Of a stretch of 64,000 nucleotides of DNA, positions 1-8,815 are shown one piece after another; the first letter of the stretch is position 1; each line of letters starts with the position of its first letter. The position numbers and the translations under genes were made by a program. This stretch comes from Peredibacter sp045999315 (GTDB lineage: Bacteria; Bdellovibrionota; Bacteriovoracia; Bacteriovoracales; Bacteriovoracaceae): NCBI RefSeq assembly GCF_045999315.1, contig NZ_CP174607.1, positions 3,286,001 through 3,350,000 of the forward strand, given 5' to 3'. The notes beneath the pieces were generated by a model. The model was given only the letters and a program-made list of their open reading frames with translations. It did no database searches and had not been told where the DNA came from.

Positions 1-1615
1 TCAGACGACATGGGCCCATTGGCATACCGAAATTAAGGGCCGCTTCATCCAGCGCCTCAACCGAAACACCTTCCTCAAGAAGGAAGGCCGCTTCATTTAA
101 GTAGGGAGCAAGAATACGGTTCACCAGGAAGCCTGGACCGTCTTTCACAACGATTGGTGTTTTCTTGGCGTCCAGAGTCCACTTAACGAGGGAATCAATA
201 GTTTCTTTCGAAGCGCGCTCATGGGTGATGATCTCAACCAGCGGCATTTTATTAACTGGGTTAAAGAAGTGAAGGCCCGCGAAGCGCTCTGGTTTTCTTA
301 ATGCCTTACTCATCTCTTCCACAGAAAGTGAAGATGTGTTTGAGGTGAGAAGCGCATCTGGACGAACGTATTCCTCAAGCTCAGCGAATACTTTCTTTTT
401 AAGGTCCATATTTTCAACCACGGCCTCGACAACAAGATCAACGGCCTTAAAGCCTTCGAAGTTAAGTGTCGGCTCAATGGAGCGCATTTTACGGTTAAAC
501 TCATCTTCCGTCATACGACGCTTTTTAAGTGCACCTGAGAAATTCTGAGAAGCTTGTTTAAGACCCAGCTCTAATGCCTGCGGAGTGATGTCTTTCATGA
601 GCGGAGCTTGATTTGATTGAGCGAACAACCAAGCAATACCACCACCCATCACACCAGCACCAAGAACCGCGCCCTTCTTGACTGTCGGGAGCTTATCTTT
701 GTTTTCAAGTTTCTTCGTATTATCAGTCAGGAAGAAAATATGCTGAAGATTTTTACTTTGCACACTTTGAGAAAGTTCAGCGAAGGCCTGTGCTTCTAGA
801 GTTAGGTAGTCAGTACGGTTTTTACCGGCACCAGATTCAAGAACTTCAAGAATTTTTAGAGGAGCAGGATAAAAACCTTTTGATGTTTCAAGCACCTTCT
901 CACGAGCTTTCTGGAAAATAATTTTGCGAGTCAGGAAGTTGTCCATGGCCGCAGCACTCATCTCTTCCTTCATGGTTTTCTTCTTGCCAGTTTTCTTTTC
1001 AAGAAGATAAGTTTTCGCCAGTTCCTGCATACGCTCAGTTGGTAACATCGCGTCCGCTAGACCCATCTTAAGAGCGTTTTTCCCCCTGATCTGACGACCA
1101 GTGAGAATCATATCCATGGCAGTTGTAAGACCAACTTTTTTCGGAAGACGGTATGTTCCGCCGAAACCAGGAAGCACTCCCAGCATCACTTCCGGAAGAC
1201 CTAAAGCTGTTTTAGGGGAATCAGAGATGAAAATCTTTTTACAAGCAAGAGAGAGCTCAAGACCACCACCAAGACAAATACCATCAACCAAAGCAACGGT
1301 TGGCATTTTCAAATCATCAAGAGCATTAAAGATTGAATGAGCTTCATCTAGAGCGCGAAGAGCTTCGGCCTCAGATTTAAGACCATTGATCACAGAAATA
1401 TCTACACCGGCCAGAAACACACCTGGCTTATGTGAAAAGAACACCAGACCTTTAACGGCGTTCTTTTTATCCAGCTCAGCGGCCTCAAGAATGGCTTTCT
1501 TTAGCTCTTCAAGAGTTTCTTTAGTGAAAGTCGTCATGGATTTCTTTTCGAACTTTCCGAAACCCACCCACATCAATTCATTTTTAATTTCAACCGTAAG
1601 ATTTTGGTAACTCAT
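1..1615 (-). CDS. fadJ: Fatty-acid oxidation complex alpha subunit (enoyl-CoA hydratase / 3-hydroxyacyl-CoA dehydrogenase), 3' end outside window
   Basis: Bifunctional beta-oxidation enzyme that hydrates enoyl-CoA and oxidises 3-hydroxyacyl-CoA with NAD in the cytoplasm. The first ~190 residues are a crotonase domain: the oxyanion-hole segment DGICLGGGLELS lies near residue 115 and the catalytic-Glu segment GLPEVMLGVLPGFGGTYR follows. The NAD-binding motif VLGAGVMGGGIAW begins near residue 320, followed by LTSNTSSLSV and LHFFNPVNKMPLVEI. The visible part is 538 codons and stops inside the C-terminal dehydrogenase lobe at MGPCRL, so roughly 150 residues lie beyond base 1. The ATG at 1615 has a GGAG Shine-Dalgarno about 6 bases upstream and lies 12 bases after the thiolase stop, giving a fadI-fadJ operon. 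FadJ rather than FadB is chosen because of the FadI-length partner. Confidence 0.9.
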   Translation of the reverse strand, partial: MSYQNLTVEIKNELMWVGFGKFEKKSMTTFTKETLEELKKAILEAAELDKKNAVKGLVFFSHKPGVFLAGVDISVINGLKSEAEALRALDEAHSIFNALDDLKMPTVALVDGICLGGGLELSLACKKIFISDSPKTALGLPEVMLGVLPGFGGTYRLPKKVGLTTAMDMILTGRQIRGKNALKMGLADAMLPTERMQELAKTYLLEKKTGKKKTMKEEMSAAAMDNFLTRKIIFQKAREKVLETSKGFYPAPLKILEVLESGAGKNRTDYLTLEAQAFAELSQSVQSKNLQHIFFLTDNTKKLENKDKLPTVKKGAVLGAGVMGGGIAWLFAQSNQAPLMKDITPQALELGLKQASQNFSGALKKRRMTEDEFNRKMRSIEPTLNFEGFKAVDLVVEAVVENMDLKKKVFAELEEYVRPDALLTSNTSSLSVEEMSKALRKPERFAGLHFFNPVNKMPLVEIITHERASKETIDSLVKWTLDAKKTPIVVKDGPGFLVNRILAPYLNEAAFLLEEGVSVEALDEAALNFGMPMGPCRL

Positions 1616-1627
1616 ATTGAACTCCAA

Positions 1628-2917
1628 TTACACTTTAAGGTTTTCGATGATGACAGCGCCACCTTGTCCACCACCGATACAAAGAGTGGCAAGACCGTAC
1701 TTCTCTTTACGGCGCTTCAACTCGTGAGCAAGAGTCACAACCAGACGAGCACCAGTTGAACCAACTGGGTGTCCTAGAGCAATCCCTCCGCCGTTCACGT
1801 TTAATTTCTCAAGTGGAAGCTCACCGATTGTTTCTTCAATGCCCCAACGACTTGAAAGAGACTTATCTTTCATCACTTTTTGACAAGCAAGTACTTGGGC
1901 CGCGAAAGCTTCGTTTAGTTCAAAGAGATTGATATCAGACATCTTAAGACCTGTGCGCTTTAATACTCCATGAGTCGCAAGCACTGGACCTAGACCCATT
2001 CTCTCCGGCTCGAGACCATGGAAGTGGTAATCCATCATACGTGCCATTGGCTCTAAGTTGTATTTCTTAACTGCTTCTTCCGAAGCAAGTAACCACATTG
2101 AACCGCCGTCAGTGATTGGACAAGCATTACCAACAGTGACTGTCCCCGTTTCTTTCTCAAAGTAAGGCTTAAGTTTTCCCAGACCTTCGACAGTTGAATT
2201 CGCGCGGAAACCAAGATCATCAGCAATCATCTTATCGAGCTTGTTACCAGCAGTAATTGGAAGGATCTCTTCACGGAATCTTCCTTCTTTTGTGGCGGCA
2301 GCGGCCTTGTGGTGAGACATGTTGGCGAACTCATCCTGCTCACGACGAGAGATTCCTAATTCACGGGCCAGTGTCTCTGCTGTTTGGCCCATGTTTCTTC
2401 CACAGAAAGGATCTGTTAGACCTTGTTCAATCGCAATGATCGGGGCCAGGAAGTTTGGACGGAAAGTTGAAAATACTTTTAATTTTTGAGCCGTTGATTT
2501 TGCTTTCATGAGTTCAACAAAGAAATTGGTCATTTCTTTGTTATAAAGAAGCGGCATCTGAGACATGCTCTCCACACCACCGGCGAAGATCAAATCATTT
2601 CTACCAGAAGCGATTTTGTCATAGGCCTGAGAAAGCGCTTCCATTCCCGAAGCACAGTTACGGTGAACAGAATAACCAGAAGTTTTCTTATGAAGACCGG
2701 CCTCTAAAGCGATCACGCGGCCCACGTTTGGATATTTTGCTGGAGTCCCAGTGTTACCCACAATCACTTCATCAATTTGATCCAGGGGAAGTGCGTACTT
2801 ATCGACTAAGTGACGAATCAAATAGTGTCCAAGATACGGAGCTGCAATGTCTTTAAGTTCTGCACCAGCTTTCACCTGCGGAGTACGCTTACCATCAACG
2901 AGATACACGGGTTTCAT
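1628..2917 (-). CDS. fadI: Acetyl-CoA acyltransferase (3-ketoacyl-CoA thiolase)
   Basis: Last step of beta-oxidation: thiolytic cleavage of 3-ketoacyl-CoA to acetyl-CoA and a shortened acyl-CoA. The catalytic nucleophile is Cys88 in HRNCASGMEA, His383 lies in GGGIALGHPVG, and the acid/base Cys413 is in CIGGGQGG. The protein has 429 residues, close to FadI (about 436) and longer than FadA (about 390). ATG 2917 follows AAGGAA with a 7-base spacing. It is first in the operon with fadJ. The long-chain or anaerobic preference of FadI cannot be read from sequence. Confidence 0.92.
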   Translation of the reverse strand: MKPVYLVDGKRTPQVKAGAELKDIAAPYLGHYLIRHLVDKYALPLDQIDEVIVGNTGTPAKYPNVGRVIALEAGLHKKTSGYSVHRNCASGMEALSQAYDKIASGRNDLIFAGGVESMSQMPLLYNKEMTNFFVELMKAKSTAQKLKVFSTFRPNFLAPIIAIEQGLTDPFCGRNMGQTAETLARELGISRREQDEFANMSHHKAAAATKEGRFREEILPITAGNKLDKMIADDLGFRANSTVEGLGKLKPYFEKETGTVTVGNACPITDGGSMWLLASEEAVKKYNLEPMARMMDYHFHGLEPERMGLGPVLATHGVLKRTGLKMSDINLFELNEAFAAQVLACQKVMKDKSLSSRWGIEETIGELPLEKLNVNGGGIALGHPVGSTGARLVVTLAHELKRRKEKYGLATLCIGGGQGGAVIIENLKV

Positions 2918-3015
2918 ATGAATTCCTTTTCATAGGGATTTTTGAATAATTAAGACCAGAATATTTTAAATCAGGAATGGTAAGAGATTAAGATAAAAGC
3001 AAAACAGTCAGGCAT

Positions 3016-3044
3016 AAAAAAAGGCCCCATAAGGAGCCTTTTTT
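3016..3044 (-). terminator. Intrinsic terminator of the outer-membrane barrel gene
   Basis: AAAAAGGC pairs with GCCTTTTT around an inner CC-ATAA-GG hairpin. On the minus strand it ends in a T run, and it lies about 30 bases past the stop of the barrel gene. The A and T runs on both sides could make it bidirectional. Confidence 0.75.
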
Positions 3045-3072
3045 CGAGGGGAGTATCATCAGGTGATGGAGT

Positions 3073-4245
3073 CTAGAAAAGGACAACAAGACCTGCAAAA
3101 ACTGATAGTGCGTTAGCTGAAGTGATGTCTTTACCAAGATCTTTTAGACGCTGCTCATCCGGCGAGTTAAAAGAGTTGTTCTTGCTCTTGCTTGAACCAC
3201 TGCTTAAACCAGTTGAATAAGCTGCCTCTAGGTTAAGACCGAAACCACGAGTGATCATGATCTCTGAACCGGCCATAAGTGTTCCGTTGAAGAAGTTAGT
3301 TGTGTGCTCTTCGTTACCGTAATTTTGCATACCATAATACGGGTTATTGTAAGAGTACTGGTTGTTCTCAGAGTACTTCAGGCTTGCGCGCTGGTAACCA
3401 GCACCGAATCCAAGGTATGGACGGAAACGCTCACCGTTAGTAATAAAGAACTTACCATAAAGATCCAGACCCATTGATTTATACTGAATCTCACGACCTT
3501 GCTGTCCATATACGTTATAGTAATTACCATAACCGTAGTTGTTCCCACCAAAGTCATTTGTGTTTAACTGAGCATAGTTAACACCAACACCGATTGAGAA
3601 GCGAGAGTTGATGTTTGACTCTAAACGAAGACCAGCGGCAAGTGACGCTTCAAGTTCTTCTTTCTCACCTTGGTATGAAGTACCACCAGCATAAGGAAGA
3701 AGTTTGATTGTTTCGAATGAGCCAGTTTGCACGGCCGGTGCAACTTCAGCGGTAGAAACAACTGGTGCGGCCTGCTGAACTTGAACTTGTTGTTCAACTT
3801 CTTCTGGCTCCACTTCGGCGCGCTTTTGCTTGTTCTTCAGATATTTATTTTTGTAAGGGTCACATTCAGCTGAATCTGACTCTTCCATAATACAACGAAG
3901 TTTTTTCTGATTCTCTTCGTACTTGTTGTTAAATTCTTTGATCGCCTGAGTAGACTCGATCTTTTGATCAATGTACTCGTCCTGGCTATCAAGTAGTTTT
4001 TCAGTTTGGTTCGTTAGCTTACCAAGGTCTTTCGCCTTTTCTTTATTCAGCTGAGTGCCCATTTTTTGCTTTCTGAGCTCTCCGCGAATTTGCTCTAACT
4101 CGCCATCTGTTACTGGTTTCTCTTCTGCAAGATAACCATCAACGTTAATTGGGGCAGAATTTAAAACTTGCTCTTCGCCCTGCTGAGCATAGGCCGTAGC
4201 GAAGCTTAGGGACAACGCTAGAACCAATAGGTTTCTCGATTTCAT
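3073..4245 (-). CDS. Outer-membrane beta-barrel protein with coiled periplasmic N-terminal region
   Basis: Secreted protein of 390 residues. A signal peptide (MKSRNLLVLALSLSFATAYA) precedes a charged, Lys/Glu/Gln-rich stretch to about residue 160 that looks helical or coiled. A short Gln/Val/Pro linker follows, then about 200 residues of alternating aromatic/polar beta-barrel pattern (YLGFGAGYQRASLKY, FGLNLEAAYSTGL) ending in a C-terminal Phe typical of BAM substrates. The barrel contains Asn/Tyr/Gly-rich loops. The ATG at 4245 is chosen over an upstream in-frame start at 4272 because an AGGAGGAG Shine-Dalgarno lies 5 bases before it and it begins the signal peptide. It is monocistronic with its own terminator. 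Ligand or function is not identifiable. Confidence 0.75.
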   Translation of the reverse strand: MKSRNLLVLALSLSFATAYAQQGEEQVLNSAPINVDGYLAEEKPVTDGELEQIRGELRKQKMGTQLNKEKAKDLGKLTNQTEKLLDSQDEYIDQKIESTQAIKEFNNKYEENQKKLRCIMEESDSAECDPYKNKYLKNKQKRAEVEPEEVEQQVQVQQAAPVVSTAEVAPAVQTGSFETIKLLPYAGGTSYQGEKEELEASLAAGLRLESNINSRFSIGVGVNYAQLNTNDFGGNNYGYGNYYNVYGQQGREIQYKSMGLDLYGKFFITNGERFRPYLGFGAGYQRASLKYSENNQYSYNNPYYGMQNYGNEEHTTNFFNGTLMAGSEIMITRGFGLNLEAAYSTGLSSGSSKSKNNSFNSPDEQRLKDLGKDITSANALSVFAGLVVLF

Positions 4246-4364
4246 ACACTCCTCCTCGAAAGGAAATGACAATTTGCGTCAACTATAGAGGAAATGTGTG
4301 GAGGTCGAAAGGCAAAGAAGCCTTGAGGGTAAATTTTACACTGAGTGTCAAAAATATTTTCTAT

Positions 4365-4580
4365 TTATAGAAGCTTGTAATAGCAGTACTTACAGTCAGG
4401 GTTTTGCTCAAATTGGCTTTTCAATATATTCAACTGCTTACCGATAACACTGTTCGGACTTTCAATAAGATAGTCCTTCATTTTTTTGGTAAAAGCGATC
4501 CCAATAGAGATGGCCACGGTTAGCACCAGAAGGTACTCAATCGCTGTTTGGCCTTTCTTATTGCGGATAAAACGAATCAT
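4365..4580 (-). CDS. Small class III signal peptide / Flp-like pilin protein
   Basis: Predicted 71-residue protein. A basic leader MIRFIRNKKG is followed by QTAIEYLLVL and a single hydrophobic helix, the pattern of prepilin-peptidase substrates (cleavage after Gly, Glu at +5) seen in Flp pilins and class III signal-peptide proteins. The C-terminus is short with two Cys (CKYC). The ATG at 4580 is favoured because the motif must sit near the N-terminus; a longer reading to 4661 would overlap the upstream gene. It begins 14 bases after the stop of the unknown gene at 4595, so it ends a long operon. No tad/pil genes are adjacent, so its assembly machinery must be elsewhere. Confidence 0.65.
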   Translation of the reverse strand: MIRFIRNKKGQTAIEYLLVLTVAISIGIAFTKKMKDYLIESPNSVIGKQLNILKSQFEQNPDCKYCYYKLL

Positions 4581-4594
4581 GGACCTATTATAGC

Positions 4595-5935
4595 TCAATT
4601 TGCTTCCACACCATAGCATAGGGCCAAAAGTCCCAGTGAGCGGTAACGGAAAGGTCCCCAATACTCGAACCCCTCAATAACTCGATCCCCTTCTGAAATG
4701 TCCATTGGCAATTTTGAGAGGACCGGTCCCTCAGATTTTCTATCTATTCTGAGAGGCCTTAAATCTAAGGTCGCTCCACCAAAATGAGTGGACTCAGTGG
4801 CACCTTTATCAAAAGGCATGAATTCAGAATCAGCATTGAAAGAATCCTGCAGACCCTTGTCATAAAACTCTGACTTTGAACCTGGAAGCTCCGGATAAGG
4901 CCAGTGATAATAAGAGAGATCTGCTCCACGGGCCATCACTCGATAAGGACGTTCTGATCCAAGAAGATCAGAGCTAGTCATAAAAGTCAGAGAAGTCGGC
5001 GGAAAAGGAGCAGTGATTCTTTTCACTGGGGCCATCTGTGATTTTCTAAAAAGCGAATAAGGAGATCGAAGACTAAAAGGAACTTCTTCCGGTAGATGCG
5101 AGAAGAAGAGAACTCTCTCCCCTGAAATCACACCTTCAAAACTTGCGAGGAGAAGATTTTCAAACTTGTTCTCATGCATTTGCCAGAACTGAACCGAACT
5201 CTCCTTATAGTCACCACCTAACAGAGTTAAACGACGCTTTAACTGGGTCGTTAAAAAGAAGTCTTGGAGGCGATAAATAGGAGATAGAAGACGGAAGAAA
5301 TAATAAGGAAGCTCTTCCGGTAATAGTTTGGTTTTAAGCTTTTCTTCGGCCGATAGACCTAGGAGATGCAAGAGTCCAGCGAACTTCAAGTTTTTAGAGG
5401 CGTTGTATTCTTCGTTTAGAAGTTTTCCAAATCTTTCATACACAGTCTTTAGCCACTTTGGTCCTTGAAGATCAAAGCGCTGACCCTTCGTACGCTGACT
5501 TGATTCAAAACACTGAGACTCATAACGACGGAGCTCCGTCATGAAAATCGCAGCAAAGGCCTCTTCCTGCTCAGCATAGACTTGATCGAGATCACTCGCC
5601 TCAATGAGTTCAGGATATTTTCTTAGAACTTCTTTTAAATTGGAAAGTGGTGACCCCCCAAGTTTTAAACGAAGGGATTCAGTGGCGAACTCAAGCCTTG
5701 CTGGAATAAGAAATTGTCTCAGATCCAGAAGTTCAGGGACATCAAACTTCTTACCAATACGAAGAAGGGCCAGGATCTCCATCTCAGAGAGAAAATGTCC
5801 TGGGTAGTTGTCCACTGAGAAACGTTTATCGTCGATCAAAAGTGTTGAACGGTTTCTATGAAGAGAAATGATCCCACGAACCAGGGACATTAAACTCATT
5901 CCTACCAGAATTTCCTGATAACGATTCTTTAACAT
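4595..5935 (-). CDS. Hypothetical protein, possible degenerate FAD/NAD-binding fold
   Basis: 446 residues, not assigned to a family. The first 35 residues (EILVGMSLMSLVRGI ... STLLIDD) have the strand-helix-strand-acid rhythm of a Rossmann dinucleotide-binding start, but the GxGxxG glycines are missing. The C-terminus (YRSLGLLALCYG) is reminiscent of the closing helix of amine-oxidase-type flavoproteins. No signal peptide and no strong membrane segment are seen. It overlaps the upstream Kdo-transferase-like gene by 7 bases and is clearly cotranscribed with the LPS-core genes. A role in envelope biogenesis is an inference from position only. Confidence 0.6.
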   Translation of the reverse strand: MLKNRYQEILVGMSLMSLVRGIISLHRNRSTLLIDDKRFSVDNYPGHFLSEMEILALLRIGKKFDVPELLDLRQFLIPARLEFATESLRLKLGGSPLSNLKEVLRKYPELIEASDLDQVYAEQEEAFAAIFMTELRRYESQCFESSQRTKGQRFDLQGPKWLKTVYERFGKLLNEEYNASKNLKFAGLLHLLGLSAEEKLKTKLLPEELPYYFFRLLSPIYRLQDFFLTTQLKRRLTLLGGDYKESSVQFWQMHENKFENLLLASFEGVISGERVLFFSHLPEEVPFSLRSPYSLFRKSQMAPVKRITAPFPPTSLTFMTSSDLLGSERPYRVMARGADLSYYHWPYPELPGSKSEFYDKGLQDSFNADSEFMPFDKGATESTHFGGATLDLRPLRIDRKSEGPVLSKLPMDISEGDRVIEGFEYWGPFRYRSLGLLALCYGVEAN

Positions 5936-7191
5936 GAGATTACTTGCTCCCGCGCCTTCTGATAATTCTTAAACATCGAATCAAGCATACCATGACTTCC
6001 TTCCTGTGCATGGGTATTCAGCCAGGCCAGGAACTGTTCCGGAGTATTCACCTCAGTCATCTTCTCCATGTCCCGGGCCACATCGTATTCTGTGGAACGG
6101 TGATGGAAAGGACCACAGCTAATTTTAGACGAGCCGGCGACGAGGGGCTCAAGCACCGAATGGATACTGCCTTCAAAGCCTCCCCCAACATAGCTTCTTC
6201 CAAAATCTGAATAGAGCTCACAAAGGATGCCCTTCTTATTCACCAGAATGGTTTGAGAATTCTTATAGCTTTGAGTTTGATTATTAATTTCAAATACAGG
6301 ACGACCAAGATTATCCAGTCCTTCACGGAAGAGATTGAGAATTTCATCACTAAGTTGATGAGGCACTACCACGAGAAAGATATCTTCTGGCAAATCACGC
6401 AGGAGAAAAAGATCACTTGGCCAGGCGTTCCCGACAATCAGGCGCTTCTCTCGAGGGATGAGATTAATGTGAGTATAAAAATCCGGATAAAGACCAAAGT
6501 GGCTTTGGAACTTCTCTACCCGTCCATCCATTCGACGGCGGATCTGCTCCACTCTGAAATCATAAACGATTCCCGGGAACCCCATTTTTCTTCCTTCTTC
6601 TTCATCTTGAGAAGAAGCATAGACGATGGTGCTGGCGTTTTTTAAAAAGAGTTTTTTCCAGAACGATACAGATTTTCCACGACTGCGCTCTTTCTTAAAA
6701 GTCATCCATACGAGTTTGAGGGTATGGTCCTTCTTTAAGCTCCAAAGAAGAAGCTCTGGTAGAAGATCGTAGCGAACCATGATGAGGGTCTTAGCAGTTA
6801 CCCAGCAACTGAATGAACGACGAGCAATCGGAAAGAGTCTTACCATCGGATAACGAAGGTAGCGAATCTGACTAGGGTATTTTCCCGCAAGCTGCATGAT
6901 CGCCTTCTCCACACTTGGAGAGAAGAAAACCAACTCAATTTTTTTTCCTGCCGCTAGAGCATCGGTAATAAGAGGAGCGACCTGCTGATACTCTCCTTCC
7001 GAAGAGAATTCAAAACACATATCTGCCACAATGCCTTTCTCACGAAAGGAATGGGCCAGGGACTCAAACTTGTTTCTTTTTTCAAAGCGCTCACGGTCCT
7101 CAACTTTTGAGTTCCAAAACAATAAAAGTGAAACCAGGCGAATAAGAGGAAAATAGAAAAACCAAAACAGGATCCAGACGAGAGTTCTCAT
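5929..7191 (-). CDS. waaA: 3-deoxy-D-manno-octulosonic acid (Kdo) transferase-like glycosyltransferase
   Basis: Predicted inner-membrane-anchored GT-B enzyme that would transfer Kdo to lipid A precursor. An N-terminal hydrophobic anchor (WILFWFFYFPLI) is followed by FSSEGEYQQVAPLI, matching the SVGE-type segment that carries the catalytic Glu in KdtA/WaaA. Near the C-terminus YVGGGFEGSIHSVLEPLVAG and CGPFHHRSTEYD match the sugar-nucleotide-binding VGGSL..HN.LEP..G and FGPH..NF motifs. At 420 residues it has the usual length. Similarity is recognisable but divergent: the EtElWPn motif reads YDLLPELLLW, so acceptor or donor specificity may differ. It overlaps the heptosyltransferase by 4 bases. 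Confidence 0.65.
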   Translation of the reverse strand: MRTLVWILFWFFYFPLIRLVSLLLFWNSKVEDRERFEKRNKFESLAHSFREKGIVADMCFEFSSEGEYQQVAPLITDALAAGKKIELVFFSPSVEKAIMQLAGKYPSQIRYLRYPMVRLFPIARRSFSCWVTAKTLIMVRYDLLPELLLWSLKKDHTLKLVWMTFKKERSRGKSVSFWKKLFLKNASTIVYASSQDEEEGRKMGFPGIVYDFRVEQIRRRMDGRVEKFQSHFGLYPDFYTHINLIPREKRLIVGNAWPSDLFLLRDLPEDIFLVVVPHQLSDEILNLFREGLDNLGRPVFEINNQTQSYKNSQTILVNKKGILCELYSDFGRSYVGGGFEGSIHSVLEPLVAGSSKISCGPFHHRSTEYDVARDMEKMTEVNTPEQFLAWLNTHAQEGSHGMLDSMFKNYQKAREQVISC

Positions 7192-8243
7192 CGGGCCCCC
7201 ATCATTTCCAGGGCGTTGGTTTTGACTTCATCCACTGAGATGTCCAACATGCAGTAAAGCTTATCGCGATAACAAGGAGTCTTACCGGTGGTTGAGCAAG
7301 GCTTACAGAACATTTCTTTTGAAATGTATCTTGAGTTAGATCCGTGAGGAGCAAAACCAAACTTTGGATCCGTGGGCCCAAAGAGCGTTAAACATGGCAC
7401 TCCATAGGCCTCAGCAATATGGTTCATCCCTGAATCGTTTCCAATACAAAGCTTGGCATGAGCGAGAACACTCATACTTTGCTTCAAAGATGTCTTCCCT
7501 TGAAGGTTATGGAAACGATCCGATTGAATTTCGTTAAACACGTCACAAAATTTATCATCTGGACCTGCGAGAACCACATAATGGTAAGACGTCTCGTTCA
7601 AAAGTTTTTTTGCGAGTTCCACGAAGGACTCTACCGGCCAGCGCTTATAAAGGAACGAAGCTGACGGAGCAAGAACAACGTACTCTCCCGGGATGGGATA
7701 AACTGGAAGCTCTGAGAGGGAAGTCAATTCCTGATGAGGACCTTTTCTGAAATCAATCGTGCGACGTTTGGCACGACCATCCTGAAAGACTCCTTCAAAA
7801 TCTTTGAGAATTCTTTCCACCTGGGTCTCAAGACCGAAGAACCTACTATTAAAAAGGCGTTTTAATTTTACACTCTTAATTTTTGTGAGAAGGAATCTTT
7901 CCCAGCGGCGCTTATCAACGGTCAAGGCCGGAATGTTCCAGTAAGTGAGTTTTAAGCGAAACGAGCGAAGAGTGGCATGAAGGTCGAGAATAAGATCAAT
8001 CGGTTCCTTGTTATCTAGATCATCAATCTTTTTAACCAGGTCCTTCCACTTCTCCCCTTTTCTGCGATCAAATCCGATCACATGATCAACTTCCGGATGA
8101 GTATCTAGCAGGGACACAAACTCTTGGGCCGTGACAAAAGAAAACTTCGCCTCAGGTCCTAAAAGGGCCCGTAGCCAATTGATGGTAGCTGTTTGAAGGA
8201 CCACGTCCCCCATACTGGAGAAGCGGACTAAGAGAATATGCAT
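7188..8243 (-). CDS. Glycosyltransferase family 9 (ADP-heptose:LPS heptosyltransferase-like)
   Basis: Adds heptose to the LPS inner core at the cytoplasmic face. The N-terminus MHILLVRFSSMGDVVLQTA is the hallmark GT9 start. IGNDSGMNHIAEAYGVPCLTLFG is the conserved donor-binding region, followed by a Cys-rich segment (FCKPCSTTGKTPCY) common in this family near the CxPC motif. The length, 351 residues, is normal. It is coupled by a 4-base overlap to the Kdo-transferase-like gene. Whether it is heptosyltransferase I, II or III cannot be decided. Confidence 0.88.
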   Translation of the reverse strand: MHILLVRFSSMGDVVLQTATINWLRALLGPEAKFSFVTAQEFVSLLDTHPEVDHVIGFDRRKGEKWKDLVKKIDDLDNKEPIDLILDLHATLRSFRLKLTYWNIPALTVDKRRWERFLLTKIKSVKLKRLFNSRFFGLETQVERILKDFEGVFQDGRAKRRTIDFRKGPHQELTSLSELPVYPIPGEYVVLAPSASFLYKRWPVESFVELAKKLLNETSYHYVVLAGPDDKFCDVFNEIQSDRFHNLQGKTSLKQSMSVLAHAKLCIGNDSGMNHIAEAYGVPCLTLFGPTDPKFGFAPHGSNSRYISKEMFCKPCSTTGKTPCYRDKLYCMLDISVDEVKTNALEMMGAR

Positions 8244-8257
8244 GGGAAAATTATAGT

Positions 8258-8815
8258 CTACAGCCCCATGAAGATGAAAGGCTGATTTTCAGTTTGCTGC
8301 TTTTTAAAACCATTCTGGTTGTACGATTCGCGGAATTTTAGGTAGCGCTCCCAGTTTTTCTTTCCATGAAGCTTTTCTAATTTGGAGTGAAAGGCCTCTT
8401 CCATGTCAATCATCTGGCGACGCTCTTTGAAAGTAAGTTCTCGCATGGGATCTTTCTTCCAAAATTCAGAGGTCGCTCTGAAAAACTCATCACGGATTTT
8501 GTTATGTTCAGCGATTTTTTCGTCTGTCATTCCGAGTTTTTCTGTGAAAAAGTCGTGACGATCGTTTTCCATCTTCTCGCCAGCGTCCTGAAACTCAGTC
8601 TCCTCAAAGCCCAAAAACTCAGGAGTTGAAACTCCCTGCTCTTTTTTAGGCGCGGCCGTCGTTTCCTTCACCACCTGCTTAATGACAGGTTTAATGACGG
8701 TTTCTTTTTCCACCACGACCTTCTCGATGACTTCCTTCTCATCTTTTTGAGTCAGAAGAAAGTAACCAAGAACAAAATTAAGAACGAGACTGAGTCCCAG
8801 AATGCCTTTCATCAT
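8258..8815 (-). CDS. Membrane-anchored periplasmic protein of unknown function
   Basis: 185 residues with one N-terminal membrane helix (MMKGILGLSLVLNFVLGYFL). A Val/Glu/Lys-rich linker follows, then a charged helical domain with TFKERRQMIDMEEAFHSKLE, loosely like the Spy/CpxP LTxxQ type of periplasmic chaperone. That likeness is weak. The ATG at 8815 overlaps the hemB stop as ATGA, which fixes the start; reading further upstream would run into hemB. It is cotranscribed with hemB and the LPS genes. Confidence 0.65.
   Translation of the reverse strand: MMKGILGLSLVLNFVLGYFLLTQKDEKEVIEKVVVEKETVIKPVIKQVVKETTAAPKKEQGVSTPEFLGFEETEFQDAGEKMENDRHDFFTEKLGMTDEKIAEHNKIRDEFFRATSEFWKKDPMRELTFKERRQMIDMEEAFHSKLEKLHGKKNWERYLKFRESYNQNGFKKQQTENQPFIFMGL

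Noticed and set aside
6253..6645. 130-codon plus-strand frame inside the Kdo-transferase-like gene
   Set aside because: Antisense to a gene with recognisable motifs; no Shine-Dalgarno and no family likeness.
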